Source of the DNA: Cristatella mucedo
Taxonomy: Eukaryota > Bryozoa > Phylactolaemata > Cristatellidae
Length of the DNA: 64,000 nucleotides
Assembly: GCA_009760855.2 (NCBI GenBank)
Contig: WPIO01000009.1
Coordinates: 6,716,501 to 6,780,500, forward strand
Direction of reading: 5' to 3'
The notes under the pieces are model-generated. The model was not told the origin of the DNA and did not search any database. It saw nothing but the letters and a program-made list of their open reading frames with translations. The position numbers and the translations under genes were made by a program. Of this stretch, positions 1 to 36,400 are shown in pieces. Positions within the stretch are counted from its first letter, which is position 1, and every line of letters begins with the position of its first letter.

Positions 1-59
1 GTTTCTCTCTATTGTTTTTGCCCTGAGGCTAGAGGTGAAACCAAGATAAGCCCAACGAG

Positions 60-215
60 GGGGCCTAACCTTGACCCCTAGGTCTTAGCCTAGCGATATG
101 GTGCTTGACCGTTCGTCACGACACAGGTCGTGGGGCCAGGGTTCGAGTCGTACAGCAGACAATTCTTTATTGCCTGCAGCTCGCAGGAGGCTGTTGGATC
201 AGCTGTCCTTTACTT
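60..215 (+). repeat. Diverged SINE-A-like tRNA-derived element
   Basis: A box B-like motif (GGTTCGAGTC) near 142-152 is followed by a 'tctttattgcctgcagc' segment that resembles the body of the SINE-A copies at 29983 and 63234, and then by an 'aggctgttggatcagct' end like theirs. It is strongly decayed. It lies upstream of the first recognisable ACTR6 exon, so it is probably intronic. The rest of 1-834 shows no supported exon. Confidence 0.5.
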
Positions 216-834
216 TACCTTGTCAGCCAATTTTAGGAGTGCTGAGGGCCGAAGATGTGCCTTGGGAGGCAGGGCAGTCCGGCATGCCCCTTTTCGGGTC
301 GGTTCGAGGCGAGGGCCACAGTAGCCCGCTGGCTCGCTACCCCTTCTCTTGCCGCTCTGCTCCCCTTTCCGCGCCCCAGCGCTTTTTTGCCGATGAGCTG
401 CAGCGGAGGTCGTGACGCGTCTCGTGCACCATCGGCCAAGGTCGCAGTCAATCCGCGGCCTGGACCTGCTGTGTTACTTACTGCATCCAGAGTTCTTGAA
501 ATGCCACCGTTTGATGTCCACGTCGTGCCGGCCTGCTTCTCTCGTGTGGCCCCCGAATCGTGCGCACCTGAGAACTGAAGCAAGGTCGCTCGGCGGGAAA
601 GGGAAATCGTGACCGTTCCGATGGGCTTGCATGGCATCGATGCCCATTGGCTTGTCAGCACACGTGATGCGTGATTGTGCAACCTAACCGTGTTGGCAGA
701 TTGTCGACATATGAGAATGTCTCTGTATGAGATCCCTTTGAAATAGTGTCCTAAGGCACTGGTTGCTGCTTGAGCTGCTGCTAGCTGCTAGCAGCAAATG
801 ATGATTTACTGAACAAGTAGCCTTTCCTGTGCAG

Positions 835-2228
835 GTCATACGAGTGAACATTGAACGCTTCGCAGTGCCGGAGCTGCTGTTTCATCCTGCCGATGTCGGC
901 GTACCTCAGATGGGTATCCCAGAGGCCATCGTACATTGCGTCAGCCTCGTTGAACCGGGTACTGCTCTTGCCTTCCCCTCCAAGTGTGTCCCACCAGTCA
1001 GCGTCTGTGTCAGCCGCATGATTCCTATTGGGCGACTACTGTCTGTGTTTTTTATTTTAGCTATTAGACCTCACCTACTCAATAATATCGTACTCACTGG
1101 TGGCAACTGCCTTTTCCCCAACTTCAGGAACCGAGTGTGAGTGTGTTGCCACATCCTGTCGGGAGACTTTTGTCTTCCGGCGCCGACAGCTATTCGTTGA
1201 TGCCTTGTAGTTCTGATTGTACATCACCAGATCTGCGCATGCTCCCCTGTCTGTCTCTATTATGTTATCCTCTCTTGCTCTCTGTGAGAACGAGCCTATC
1301 AGACAGAACACTGCAAGCTTTGTGCCTACTGTGTTTGGGCTCGTCGAAAACTGTCTCTCGCTTTCCAGAGAGACCGATGTCCGTGAAGAAGCCGAGAGTG
1401 ACTTCGACGTCGGTGTACACCAAAGTGACAGGTGAGTTCCACCGAAGCAGCCAGGCGCCAGTCTGGCCCAATCTGCACCTCAGCTAGAGGTCGTGCAGTC
1501 GAGGGCAGGCGCAGGCAAGCCAGTGGGGTGGTGGGGCAGTGGTAGGCCAGTAGCTGCCCAGAGCAATTCGTGCACAGCCTCACGTACCGCAAGCAAGGGG
1601 GTGGGGTTCACACTCACACAGTCAGCATCCATCTGCTATAGCCTCGTGGCTAGGCGAAGCTGCATGCACGGTGGGGCATTTCTGTAAGCAGCCAGAAGTT
1701 TGCATACGAGTCTTTGGCTCGAGGTGAGTGCTGCCGTCCGACAAAGCGCGTACCTGTGCACACGCCAGCGGGGCTGGGTTGTGATTGCGGAAGGGTCTTC
1801 TTCAAACCCTTTCTCCTCGTGACAGCGTGGTACAGCGCCGCCAGGCTGGTCGATCAGTTTCGGTCGCTCGTCACACCGATCAGCCACCTGTCAGCTACTA
1901 GTCTGTCATCGGCCTGTGCAGCAGCTAATTTTCATTCCGCAGCATCGCTACTAAAGTTAAGAAGGGAAAGCCTCTGTCTTGACAGCTGAGGCTACTCCTT
2001 AGCAGTCTCAGTGGTAGTGGCACCAGTCTTACTCGCCTTCATGCAGGAGTAGCTCGGCTACTGAAGCTAGCTCTCTGTGCACTGCACACGTCTGCTTGTA
2101 CGGCATAAGAATGTCGAAGCTGTGAAGGTTGCTGTCGTTTTGCCTTACTTTGATGCACTTGCTTCCAGTAAGACAGCTGTACGTTTCAATCTCTGATGGC
2201 TCATGCATATATGTGTGTGTGTTATATG

Positions 2229-2262
<34 letters not shown>

Positions 2263-4513
2263 TGCCCTCCGAGTTTCTAAGCACCTGCTACCAGCACACA
2301 ATTTTACTTAAAGCACACAGTATTTAGGTCTAACTCTGTATAAGTTTTTATTATGCAGAAAAGATAAGAAATGTGTAATGACATGCAACTTATTGTGTAC
2401 AATCAATAACGTGTCGACCCGAGTTGTTTTTTGATAACTTCGCCCAATCGTGTCGGCATTTACTTCACCAGCTTCCGGCTCGTTTCTGGAGGGATTGACG
2501 CCCAGCATCCCTTCAAAATCTCACAAAACTCACCTGGTTTCATTCCAAAAGCTCTAAACCTTAAAGGTCATTTGACTTCCTCCCACAGATGCTCTATTAG
2601 GTACAAGTCGAGGCGTTGGCTTGGCCACTGCATGACCGAGATTTTGCTACGAAGCCTTAGTCAAAGCCTTAGTCGGTGCGTTTCGTGAAAAACTGTTAAC
2701 AGCCACAGCAGTGTTCGTCTGATCATAGTCATGCTGCCAACAGAAATTGAGCCCGTTAAGAGGACAAACACACACAGTATGCCCCCACTAGCCTAGATCC
2801 ACATGAGTCGAGCTGCAGATGTGGTCTCCAGTCAACGACCGAAGCAGTTGTAACGGTTGCAGCTCAGCACTCGAATTGCAAACAGAAATGTAAGAAATGT
2901 ACACCTACTCAGACAATACACTGGAATTTTGTTCAGACAATACACTGGAATTTTGTTTGGGCATCTGTTGCAAGTGGTCATACAAGCCGAGGCCGTTCAA
3001 ATTCCGTGTTGATAGCAGCAGAGCATTGGGGCTTCGGCACTCGACTAATTCTTGTGTGTGTTTGCTTGCTTGCCTAGGCATGCTACTTTTGCATGATTTT
3101 GCATGTTTGTCTAAGCAGGATACCACGATAACTTTCCTCTTGGCTGTTGCTTCTCTTACAGTAAGATTTAAAGCGCCTGCGTGGAGATTTGGTTCTTTCA
3201 GGGTGCCATACAAAAGACCTGTTATTATTCATTATTAATATCCTTATCAAGATAGTAATTTATTTGTATAGCGGTCTCAGAGAATAAAATATATTTCTAT
3301 ATAGTTCAAGTAGGCTGGAGATGTAAACTTGTTAGTGATGCTTTGCAACAAAAATCCAACCTATTACTTATAGGCAAGCCTAGCATAACCCTGAATTCCT
3401 CACTCTCAAGATTGACTCATCTAGCATCACTGTGGTGAACTGTTCTCGTTATCTGGGCACGTGGCTCCAAAATGACTAGTCATTAGATGAGCACATTGCT
3501 GCAACTGTCAAGTCGAACTGCTTGTAGCTGAGCAACACTTGCCAAAATCAGGGCCTGCTTAGCAAGAGCACGACAGCCAAATTAGTTTATGCTGTTGTGA
3601 TATCGCATCTAGATTACTGCAATTTCGTTCATTCGACACACTCATAATCGTCTGCAATTAGTGCTAAACTCAGATGCTTGTCTGGTTTGTAGTCAAGGGC
3701 ATGCGTGCTTAAGTCAGAGCTTTGTTGGCGCCCAATCAAGCACAGAATGGACTTGTCAGGGTCCACTCTCCGGCCCAAGTGTCACTCCACTCGCATGCAC
3801 CAGCCTACCTATCTCGCCTAGCTGGTCCTTCAGTGTGCCCTCGAACTACGTTCTCCTCGGCTTCCTGTCGTCTCCTTTTACAGTACCGTTCCCATGTAAG
3901 GTAAACGTTGGCACCGCCAGTCTGTGGCTAGGCAGTGCCGTACTCTATTAGACCGTTGCTGTAGCGTTTGTAACACCGTATAGCGCATGCCATACTCTCA
4001 TGCGACCAGCAGCTACTACACTCGTGTCAGTGCTCTTCGCTGCCTCGATGAACCGGTCAAGTGCAACCTGCTGCACAAGCAGTGGCACAGTCTGCAAGCC
4101 CAAATGCCGTACTCGCAGAAGGGAACGGAAGCCACGGGTTCTTTTATGTGTAGCATCGGATGGGAGGGTTTGCTCGTGGTGTCCGCATGAGCGCAAGTGC
4201 AGCATGCCTGAAGAATCGTGGGCCAAGGAAGGCCCCGGATGTCGGCATTGTCAGGTGCCGGTGCTGCAGAGCAAAACAGAGGATGAGAGAGAGACAGGGC
4301 TCTCAGTGCACGCTGGCAGCGCCCCTTGGCTGTGATTCGACCGTATGGCATGACTAATGGCGCATGCCTAATTGCAGCCCGCACACCTACGCATGGGAAG
4401 GCGGAAAGCTGCTGGCCGGCGATGCTGCCATCTTGGCCGGCCTCGCAGTGACTCGCCAGCACTACGAGGAGTGTGGCCCGGACATCTGCAAGGACAAGTT
4501 CAAAGCGCAGTAG
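835..4513 (+). CDS. ACTR6: Actin-related protein 6, C-terminal part (5' end outside window)
   Basis: Four exons carry the C-terminal 132 residues: 835-958, 1061-1136, 1369-1431 and 4378-4513 (TAG at 4511-4513). Phases agree throughout (1, 2, 2) and all introns are GT-AG. Exon 1 reads ERFAVPELLFHPADVG and MGIPEAIVHC; exon 2 has NNIVLTGGNCLFPNFRNRV, the actin-fold nucleotide-pocket 'TGGN' segment; exon 4 begins with HTYAWEGGK and ends with the Arp6-like EECGPDICKDKF tail. ARP6 is a nuclear actin-like subunit of SWR1/SRCAP remodellers that place H2A.Z in chromatin; this role comes from the family. The first ~270 residues are not in the window: nothing matching was found in 1-834. The gene converges on the DEPDC7-like gene, 258 bp away. 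No good plus-strand AATAAA was found after the stop. The 2.9 kb last intron holds repeats and a Tc1 remnant. Confidence 0.9.
2430..2690 (-). pseudogene. Tc1-like transposase remnant (C-terminal end)
   Basis: On the minus strand the sequence translates, with two in-frame stops, to the signature end of Tc1 transposases: WPSQRLDLYLIEHLWEEVK (DDE-box end, matching the family pattern WPSQSPDLNPIEHLW), then a segment like IPPETSRKLV and MPTRLGEVI. Tc1/mariner elements move by cut-and-paste using a DDE transposase. The stops show it is dead. No matching terminal inverted repeat pair could be identified by eye. It sits inside the ACTR6 intron, antisense to that gene. Confidence 0.65.
3340..3660 (+). 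repeat. LINE fragment (L2/CR1-like reverse transcriptase 3' region)
   Basis: The DNA resembles the 3' part of the LINE ORF2 copies at 38.9-39.3 kb and 48.1-48.4 kb: an 'ATTCGGGCTTGTCT AG..' equivalent (cagggcctgcttagcaag), then 'ACATCCCGTCTTAACTTCTG'-like sequence (atcgcatctagattactgc). It is heavily mutated with no open frame. It is intronic to ACTR6. Confidence 0.5.
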
Positions 4514-4547
4514 CCGCTAGACGCTACTTCGGAGCGAAATGGAATGC

Positions 4548-4553
4548 TTTATT
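4548..4553 (-). terminator. Candidate polyadenylation signal for the DEPDC7-like gene
   Basis: TTTATT on the plus strand is AATAAA on the minus strand, 219 bp downstream of the DEPDC7-like stop codon (4772). It lies only 35 bp past the ACTR6 stop codon, so the two convergent 3' UTRs probably overlap. Position is the only evidence; no cleavage site was verified. Confidence 0.45.
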
Positions 4554-4771
4554 TCAATTCGTCGGGGTCGACGAGGTGCCGTCCTGAGCAGCGCTCGGAC
4601 TGTGGAGGAGCGCAGGAGAGCGACACTGGCAGGATACGAACAGAGACTAGTGTGTATGCTTTTTTGTGCACGCGCTGCGCAGGCAAGGCGAGGCCTGCCT
4701 GCGACGAGCAGCTGCAGCTGCTGCGCTGGCTGTCGATGGACAGCCACCGGCGGCCCGCCCGCCTGCGGCTC

Positions 4772-13833
<9,062 letters not shown>

Positions 13834-13976
13834 CTACCTGAGCTCCGACAGGCAGAGCAGCATTCACCAAAAGCATACACAATTAGGTGCATTAGTAACC
13901 TAGCAACATTCACCACTAGTATCCAAAACTAAGCGAATTAGTAATCTCTAACAGCTAACTACCTCATCTTACAATA

Positions 13977-14870
13977 ATAATAATAATAATAATAATAATT
14001 CACTTGATAAAGCGCCCTCAGAGAACTTAGTCTCTCTCTAGGCGCTTTACATTTGCTGTAAAGTGAAATGCAATTGAATGGTAAGTAAAATCATGCTTGA
14101 AAAACAAACGAAATGAATAGTATGGTTAGGGGTGACATGCACAGGGTCAGCATGCAAATGTGGTTAGTGGCAGCATGCACAGTGTCAGCATGCATAAGCA
14201 CATCAAGGACGAATCACAGGGACCCACTAAATGCTGTCCTAAATAGGTGTGATTTTAGGTTCCTTTTAAATGTGGTCAGGTCAGGGGATGTTCTGACGCA
14301 GGTCGGGAGGGAGTTCCAGGCTTTGGGAGCATACGAACTAAATGCACGGTCTCCAAAGGATTTAAGATTTGTACGAGGTATTTGTAGACTGTTGGATTCC
14401 GAAAAGCAGGCGGTGCGATGCTTGGCCTGATGGGGTAGTATATCTGAGAGATAGGCTGGAGCCATAGAGAGAAGGGACCTAAAAGTGAGCGACAAAACCT
14501 TGAAGTCAATCCGTTGCTTGACTGGTAGCCAGTGCAGGTCGGTAAAAAGTGGAGTAATGTGGCAACTGCGATGCTCACGGCAGACAAGTCTCGCTGCCGA
14601 GTTTTGCACCAGCTGCAATCACCTGATCACGCATGCTGGTAGACCAGTAAGCAGTGAGTTGCAGAAGTCGAGACGGGATGTCACGAATGCATGGACCAAC
14701 TTAGATGTGGTATCCTTATCTAAACAAGCCCGAATTTTAGCAATGTTATGAAGCTGAAAATAGGCGGATTTGGCTGTGGAGCTGATATGGTCGTCTAACG
14801 AGAGGTCGCTTTGGAATACGACACCTAGATTTCGAGCTGATGACAATGAGTAATTTATTCTTACAGGGTA
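13977..14870 (-). mobile_element. L-A LINE, 3' end with reverse transcriptase C-terminal remnant
   Basis: On the minus strand two adjacent frames (14846-14619 and 14618-14214) give the C-terminal end of a CR1/L2-like ORF2: ACLDKDTTSKLVHAFVTSR, DFCNSLLTGLPAC, LVQNSAARLVCREHR, LPVKQRIDFKVLSLTFRSL, YAPKAWNSLPTCVRTSPD. The 3' UTR follows ('gggtgacatgcacagggtcagcatgc') and ends in the 'gcgctttatcaagtg' tail plus ATT repeats at 13977-14000. It is 5'-truncated, as is usual for non-LTR elements. A frame break between the two pieces makes it non-functional. Confidence 0.85.
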
Positions 14871-15319
14871 TGCACTGCATCCATTAAAAGAACTTTCACA
14901 CAGTCTAATTGTTTTCTTTAAGCAGAACGATCTCTCTATGGTAGTTCCACGAGAGAATAGTGGATTGTGATCCTCACTTACTTACTTTGGCTAGTACATG
15001 CAAGGATAAGCCCTAAATGAGAAAAAAGAGCCAAGGCTTACAAGGAGCGCCAAATATAAAGACATGTGATTTCAGGCCAAAGTCGGCACTTAAAAATCAG
15101 CTTCATCAGCTGAAGAGACTTTGCCGGCTATTCCCACTGGAAGTGCACTTGTGCAATGAACTTCTTGTTGCCTTACAAAATGCTTAGAATAAGCAGTCAA
15201 CGTCATAAGACGTGCTCACCAAAACAGTGGGACTGTGGCTTTGGAGGAAGCCACGGGGCAAAGTGGTACACAGAGAAGCCAGGCGTCTACCCCTCTACGA
15301 CCAGAGTAAAAAATAAGGC

Positions 15320-15620
15320 TTAGCTGATCCAGCAGCTTCATGTACATTGCGGCAGATGAGCCTTATCACCACTGCTTGGAGTGGGCAATGAAGGATCGCC
15401 CACTTCAGGGCCTGAACCCACGACCTGGACAGTCAAGAGCTAGCACCTTAACTCTGGGCTAAGATCTAGGGGCAAAAAAAGTTCGGTGATTTAAAAGCAT
15501 CACTTATGTAGCGGCTGATGACTGTTAACAGCTATCACTTAACAGACTCGTTTATAAAGCAGTTAATCTTAAAGGCTGCAGTGGGCAATACAAGATCACC
15601 CAGTGCAGGATCCGAACTTT
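15320..15620 (-). repeat. Two diverged SINE-A-like fragments in tandem
   Basis: At 15320-15470 the antisense SINE-A body is visible ('gagccttatcaccactgctt', 'gaaggatcgccca', 'acccacgacctg', 'caccttaactct'). A shorter partner at 15540-15620 repeats the 'aaggctgcagtgggcaatacaagatcaccca' part. Both are old and lack an intact box A. Confidence 0.5.
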
Positions 15621-17544
15621 AAGCCTGGTATTGCTCCTGCGTCTTTTCAAGGAATTCACCGTGGGATAGCTAAATTCCTTACGGAATCAGGATTGAATTT
15701 GAATAAACAAACTGGATTCTCACATTTTAATCTGACTGCTTCTTTCGGTGGATGTAAATTATGGATAGGACGTTTACCCGGCAAGATAAATGGCGGTCAA
15801 ACCGTTAGGATTCCAAAGTTTGTGGCCTTTAATGTCTCTCGTTCGAATCCTAATTGCTGCTTCAACAACGCTGTCACGAGAGCTAAGACAGTTAGGTAGG
15901 GGCAGGCAGACTGTCATTGCCACGAACAGCTGTAAAAATAAGCTTTTCAGCAGAAGTTATATTAGTGTATTCTTTGGTTTAATACCATAATCCAGGGGAC
16001 GTCGGTCAGAAACAGAGCCGGTAAGTTGCATAGGGCAGAACTAGAATGATGGTAGGTTCCTGCTTGTTTGTATTCATTAGACTAGAATCCATGTTACCAA
16101 GCCCAGGAAGCAAAGTGCTGCAGCCAATATGCATCGTGAGAAAATAGCGTGCAGTTTATAAGTTTACAGCGATTCGCTAGGGGTCGAACTTCTGGGTCAA
16201 CGAAGCAGGCGAACCAGGAACACGGCGTGCACAGTCGGCGCTCGGCTAGGTAGCGTGAATGACAGATAGCTAGTACTGGAGAAACATCTCTTACAATAAT
16301 CTGGATGCACAGTTAGACTTACTTTGATGGGTGGCAAACGAATGAGCATTTTGGTTTGAATACATACGAGCCGGTAACGAATGAGCGTTTGGTTCTGGAG
16401 GTACGCAAGCCGGTAATTTCAAGGCGCCCGCCATGACCATGACATATCCCAGAAGGCCGTCAACCATAAACAATCATGGACGCTGCCTGTTAACTTCGTG
16501 ATTAAGGTGAGCTGTTCACAGTCATCGGCGATGAAAATCCAGGTTCTGAGATCTCGAGCTTCTCACGGAAATCGCTCAGGCGCCGCCAATAAATGAGCTT
16601 CTCAGCTGTGAGCCGTCATCCAGTGAACGTGTAAATACACATCTTAGCTGGTTACGACCCCTCTTGGTAGTCGCATCTGACCTTCCCCTGCCGAGCTATT
16701 GCACACTTGAGATCAACGCGAGTTTTTTCGCCTGCGCGCCCTTCGAACTCTATGGCTCTCGGGAGATAGTTTTCATTCTCTAGCCGTGCATATACTGCTC
16801 GAGGTACGACAATTGCAAGCTTCCTCGTCTAACTAATGTTAGATTGAGGTCATTGTAGTTCCTGACGCCGGAGAGCCGAAGTGCAATCAACTCGGGCGCC
16901 CAGGTTACTTGATCTCACACGTCACAGTCTCGCAATAGCTGAAATGAACCGATCTAGGACAACAGTGGGTGGGTTATCCCAGGACGTTGCCACAGATGTT
17001 GCGACTGAGGTGTGCTCTGCGATGGTCATTCCAGCCGTCAAAACCACCTCTGGTGTGCTACTATCCTGTTAACATCCACTTATGCCTTAACCGACTAGCT
17101 CTTGAGGATCGCCGAGGTTTTAAGTTTAAAGATAGCTTGGGGTTTCTCAAGCACTGATTTATGCGCGAGTATTTGTACTGGTAGCAGATTTGTTGTGTGC
17201 TCGTTAAGTAAAGTAGGAGTTGGCTATAAGGATAACGATCTTGTGCTGCGCCATTGGGATCATGAACGTCAATGTGATCTCTACCACTATGTTCTGTACT
17301 GAGATCCAACCAGTGTTAGCTTGCATATATAGCACTGGCTTTCCTAATGGGGGGAGGGTACAAGTAGCCGGTAGACTTCACTACAGCTTCCTTTTTTGTA
17401 ACTATTAAAAATACCACACGTGATCACGTGCAATTGTTGCTGCCATTCATAATTCCTTTGCTATTGCACTGCTGCTGAACTGGGACAGTGATCTAGGAGT
17501 AAAACTAGATCAGCTGCCTGCTGAACTTCGATTATGGTTCCTTT

Positions 17545-17625
17545 ACAGCAAATGTAAAGTTCCTAGAAAGAGATAGTTCTCTGAGGATTCTATAAAAAAT
17601 GTAATGTGTTTTTATTATAACTAAT
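17545..17625 (+). repeat. L-A LINE 3' tail fragment
   Basis: It reads 'ctttacagcaaatgtaaagttcctagaaagagatagttctctgagg' and ends in a T-rich run with TTATTATAA. Only the terminal ~80 bp of the LINE is present. Confidence 0.65.
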
Positions 17626-17734
17626 CCACAGCTACTGTGAGAGAGGCATTCGGATGGTTTCGAGCTGCTGCCACTGGTGTTACTTATGATGAAAAATAAA
17701 TACAAAATTACTTGTTTGGCAGTTCCAAGTGTGT

Positions 17735-17930
17735 TTGGGGTTGGTGAGCCGTAATGGCTCACTAGGTAAGGCGGTTGCTTTTCACGATCTCGGCCCCGAG
17801 GTCGTGGGTTCGAATCCTGTGGTGGGCGATCCTTTATCGCCGCTGCAAGCGTTGGTGATAGCCGTCAAGGCCCTTCTGTCGTTATACAAAAAGAGGCTGT
17901 TAAATCAGCTTGTATTTATTATTTATTTAG
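17735..17930 (+). repeat. SINE-A copy
   Basis: A tRNA-derived head ('aatggctcactaggtaaggcggttgc' as box A; GTGGGTTCGAATCC as box B at 17805-17818) is followed by the body ('tttatcgccgctgcaagcgttggtgatagccg') and the tail ('atacaaaaagaggctgttaaatcagct' with TTTATT repeats). It is close to the copies at 29983, 52218 (minus) and 63234. It is not a tRNA gene: there is no closed cloverleaf and a non-tRNA body follows. Confidence 0.85.
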
Positions 17931-18361
17931 AAAGTTCATTGAGGTTATGAGAAGGCAGTTTAATGTGTGCATTTAGCAAGCAAATAGAGTTGAGACCGGG
18001 GAAATTGTTGAGTTTTTTATTACTTGTTCATCAGAAATTACTAGGTGGTAATTTTCCGTTTGTGTAGGGGCCTTCGATTTCTTTCATTGTTTGTTAACAA
18101 TGGCATTTCTTTGGTTATGCTTCCTCAAAATTACTTGCTTTAAATCACTGATTAGTGCTGAGAAAATGCCTAAAACGGTTGCTGTGATACATTGTTAGAG
18201 TGGTGGATACTTTGTGCATCCAGTAAGTCTTGCCTTTCACTGCTAGGATGGAACAAGTTTACATCGTTCGGAAAACCAACTAAGTTGGCAACGATAAATT
18301 GCTCCAGATACTGCAAAACATGGTCACTTCGCAATATTCTGTACCTAATAATGTAATTCAT

Positions 18362-18475
18362 TTGTATTTATGCCATAGGAGAACTTAATCTCCATTCACT
18401 TATGCCACGGGGCTCGAGCCCACGACCACGGCCAGACCTTGGTGGGGTGAGCACCTTAACTACTGTAAGCAAAAC
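18362..18475 (-). repeat. SINE-B copy
   Basis: Antisense tail 'aggagaacttaatctccattca', box B complement 'ggctcgagcccacgacc', then 'cttggtggggtgagcaccttaact' (box A side). Same layout as 27325, 31430 and 57470. Confidence 0.75.
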
Positions 18476-18584
18476 AATAAGTAGCATGTACAGTTTTTTA
18501 GGAATATTGCTAAGTTGTAAATCGTGTTATAGTGAATTTGTTGGCCAGCAGTCCATAAAAACGCTGATATAGTTGAGGTTATAA

Positions 18585-19110
18585 TAATAATACTCATGAT
18601 CTAGCGCTCTCAGAGAACTCAAGATCTCATTCTAGGCACTTTACATTTGCTGCAAAACAAGCATGATCGAATGGTTAGTAGAAGCATGCTGAATAAACAA
18701 AAATAACATGGTTAGGGGTGGCATGCACAGGGTCAGCATGCAAGCATGATTAGTGACCATGCAAAGCGTCAGCATGTATAAGCACGTAAAGGGCGAATCA
18801 CAAGGATCCACTAAATGCTGTTATAAGTAGATGGCTTCTTTTTAAATGTGGACAAGTCAGGATGTTGAGACAAAGGTCGGGAGTGAGTTCCAGGCTTTGG
18901 GACCATACGAACTAAAGGCACGGTCTCTAAAGGATTTGAAATTTGTAAGATGTATGGGTAGGCAGTTAGATTCCGAAATTCGGGTGGTACTATGCTCAGC
19001 CTGGTTGGGTAGTAGATCTGATAGGTAGGCTGGAGCCAAAGAATGAAGGGACCTAAAAGTAAGTGACAAAACCTTGAAGTCGATGCATTCCTTAATAGAT
19101 GACGATGGGG
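18585..19110 (-). mobile_element. L-A LINE 3' fragment
   Basis: The minus-strand frame at 19069-18857 gives SLTFRSLHSLAPAYLSDLL and SYGPKAWNSLPTFV, the end of LINE ORF2. It is followed by the shared 3' UTR and the tail at 18590-18650 ('gatctagcgctctcagagaactcaagatc'). It is more diverged than the 13977 copy. Confidence 0.8.
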
Positions 19111-19439
19111 CTTCCTATTTGTTAAACATACGACCTTGGTTGGGATTGATTCCTAAATCCATTCCCGGTCGGGGATGCTGAGAGCCGCAATTGCTGTCGG
19201 CGGTTCATGCATCTCCATGAACATGCTTGTCAACATCAGCTGTTGACGGAATTACTCGATAGCTAATTGGCTTGCTTCCTTTCCAGCAGTTGCAAAGTGC
19301 CTGAATGTGACTTTTTGAAGTGTTTTTATAGATCTTTTATTACCATCAAAATTATATATATCAGGCTTCCATCGTTCCTATGCTGGAATGTCAGCAGCAT
19401 GTGTTTCAATGGCTAGACTTTCCTGTTGCTGCTACATTG

Positions 19440-19493
19440 CCGGACCTCTTCTCCTCCTCCTCCCCCTCCTCTTCTCTGTCTCTCTCCCACTTG

Positions 19494-19550
<57 letters not shown>

Positions 19551-19570
19551 GTCTATCTCTCTCCCACTTG

Positions 19571-19648
<78 letters not shown>

Positions 19649-19728
19649 CCTCCCAACCTCACTCCTTCCCTCCCTCTCTCCTTCCCTCCCTCCCTCCCTC
19701 CCTCCCTCCCTCCCTCCCTCCCTCTCCC

Positions 19729-19826
<98 letters not shown>

Positions 19827-19870
19827 CCACCCCACCTTCTTCGCCTTCTCTTTTCTCTTTGTTGCTTTCC
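19440..19870. repeat. Long CT/CCCT polypyrimidine block upstream of TCP11L1
   Basis: CT dinucleotides (19498-19550, 19572-19646, 19735-19824) are interrupted by a duplicated 'tctctcccacttgcttctctc' unit and by CCCT tetranucleotides (19663-19728). The block is nearly pure pyrimidine for ~390 bp and ends about 280 bp before the TCP11L1 ATG. Such mirror-symmetric tracts can form triplex (H-) DNA and bind GAGA-type factors; no function is shown. Ser-Leu open frames across it are artefacts. Confidence 0.95.
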
Positions 19871-20149
19871 CTCTCCCTCTCTCAAATTCTTTTTTTAGTG
19901 AGTATGGTTGAATACGTCAACTGTGATTCATACACATGCAATGTGAATGTCTGTGGACAGTGCCACTACTGCAGCTGCTGCCTGGCCTCGGCTGGCCTCA
20001 ATCAATTATACAGCTTGAAATGCTGGTGTCCTCTGGTTGTCCTAGTGCTGTAGCTCACGTCAGACCCATCAGTGCTGCAGGGCATCGGTATCAGTGTGCT
20101 TTTTTTGCAGCCAGCTTGCTGTGACTGCTTGCCTTGCCTCCTCTCGTCC

Positions 20150-35844
<15,695 letters not shown>

Positions 35845-36151
35845 CTGTTGCTGCTTGCTTCTCATGCTGATACACTGATTATCGAGTTCACTTTATGTCC
35901 TCTTGCTTCTTTTTTGTTTGCCAATATATAAATGCGTAGTCTGTACTGAATCGCCAGTGCCATTCCCATCCGTGTTGATCTTCTGTTCCATCGAAGCCTT
36001 GAGAGATGTGGCCGGCTACCCGTGTACTTCGTTGTGCTTGGACTACTTTAGGAGCATGAGTCATGCTTCCAGCAGGCCTACGCCTGGTAGTTACCAGCAG
36101 CTTGAGGTTCGAAACTCAATAGGCTTACAGTTTTAACCTGCACTGTGTCTT

Positions 36152-36263
<112 letters not shown>

Positions 36264-36400
36264 TTGTTCTGGGGCATGTCACAGTTCACACATGGATATG
36301 TCGTTTTGAGCATTAGTCCGACACCTTGGTCTGAGAACTGATTGCTTGGTAAACCAAAGGCTTGCAAAACAGAGACTGACGCTGAGGCTCGGACATAGAC

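Larger units (their letters stand above)
1432..4377 (+). other. Last ACTR6 intron, repeat-filled
   Basis: This 2.9 kb intron runs from donor GTGAGT at 1432 to an acceptor ending at 4377. It contains an AT dinucleotide tract (about 2229-2260), a minus-strand Tc1 transposase remnant (2430-2690), a short direct repeat around 2906-2955 (an 18-base segment repeated, giving two copies of DNTLEFC in one frame), and a plus-strand LINE fragment (about 3340-3660). No exon was recognised. Open frames here, including 3987-4462, are not supported. Confidence 0.7.
13834..20149. other. Head-to-head intergenic region between DEPDC7 and TCP11L1
   Basis: This 6.3 kb lies between the first visible DEPDC7 exon and the TCP11L1 start codon. 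It should hold the missing first DEPDC7 exon and both promoters, but I could not identify them. Seen here are L-A LINE fragments (13977-14870 and 18585-19110), SINE-A-like pieces (15320-15470, 15540-15620, 17735-17930), a SINE-B copy (18362-18475), a short LINE tail (17545-17625) and a long CT block (19440-19870). The 15.6-17.4 kb stretch shows no repeat or exon that I recognise. Confidence 0.6.

Noticed and set aside
15600-15900. Open frame of 98 residues in the DEPDC7/TCP11L1 intergenic region
   Set aside because: No recognised domain, no splice-consistent context, and typical length for random open frames.
19380-20053. Long open frames rich in Ser-Leu over the CT block (and Arg-Glu frames on the other strand; likewise at 10.5, 11.1, 21.3 and 35.2 kb)
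   Set aside because: They are translations of dinucleotide repeats, which are open in several frames by composition; no conserved sequence flanks them.
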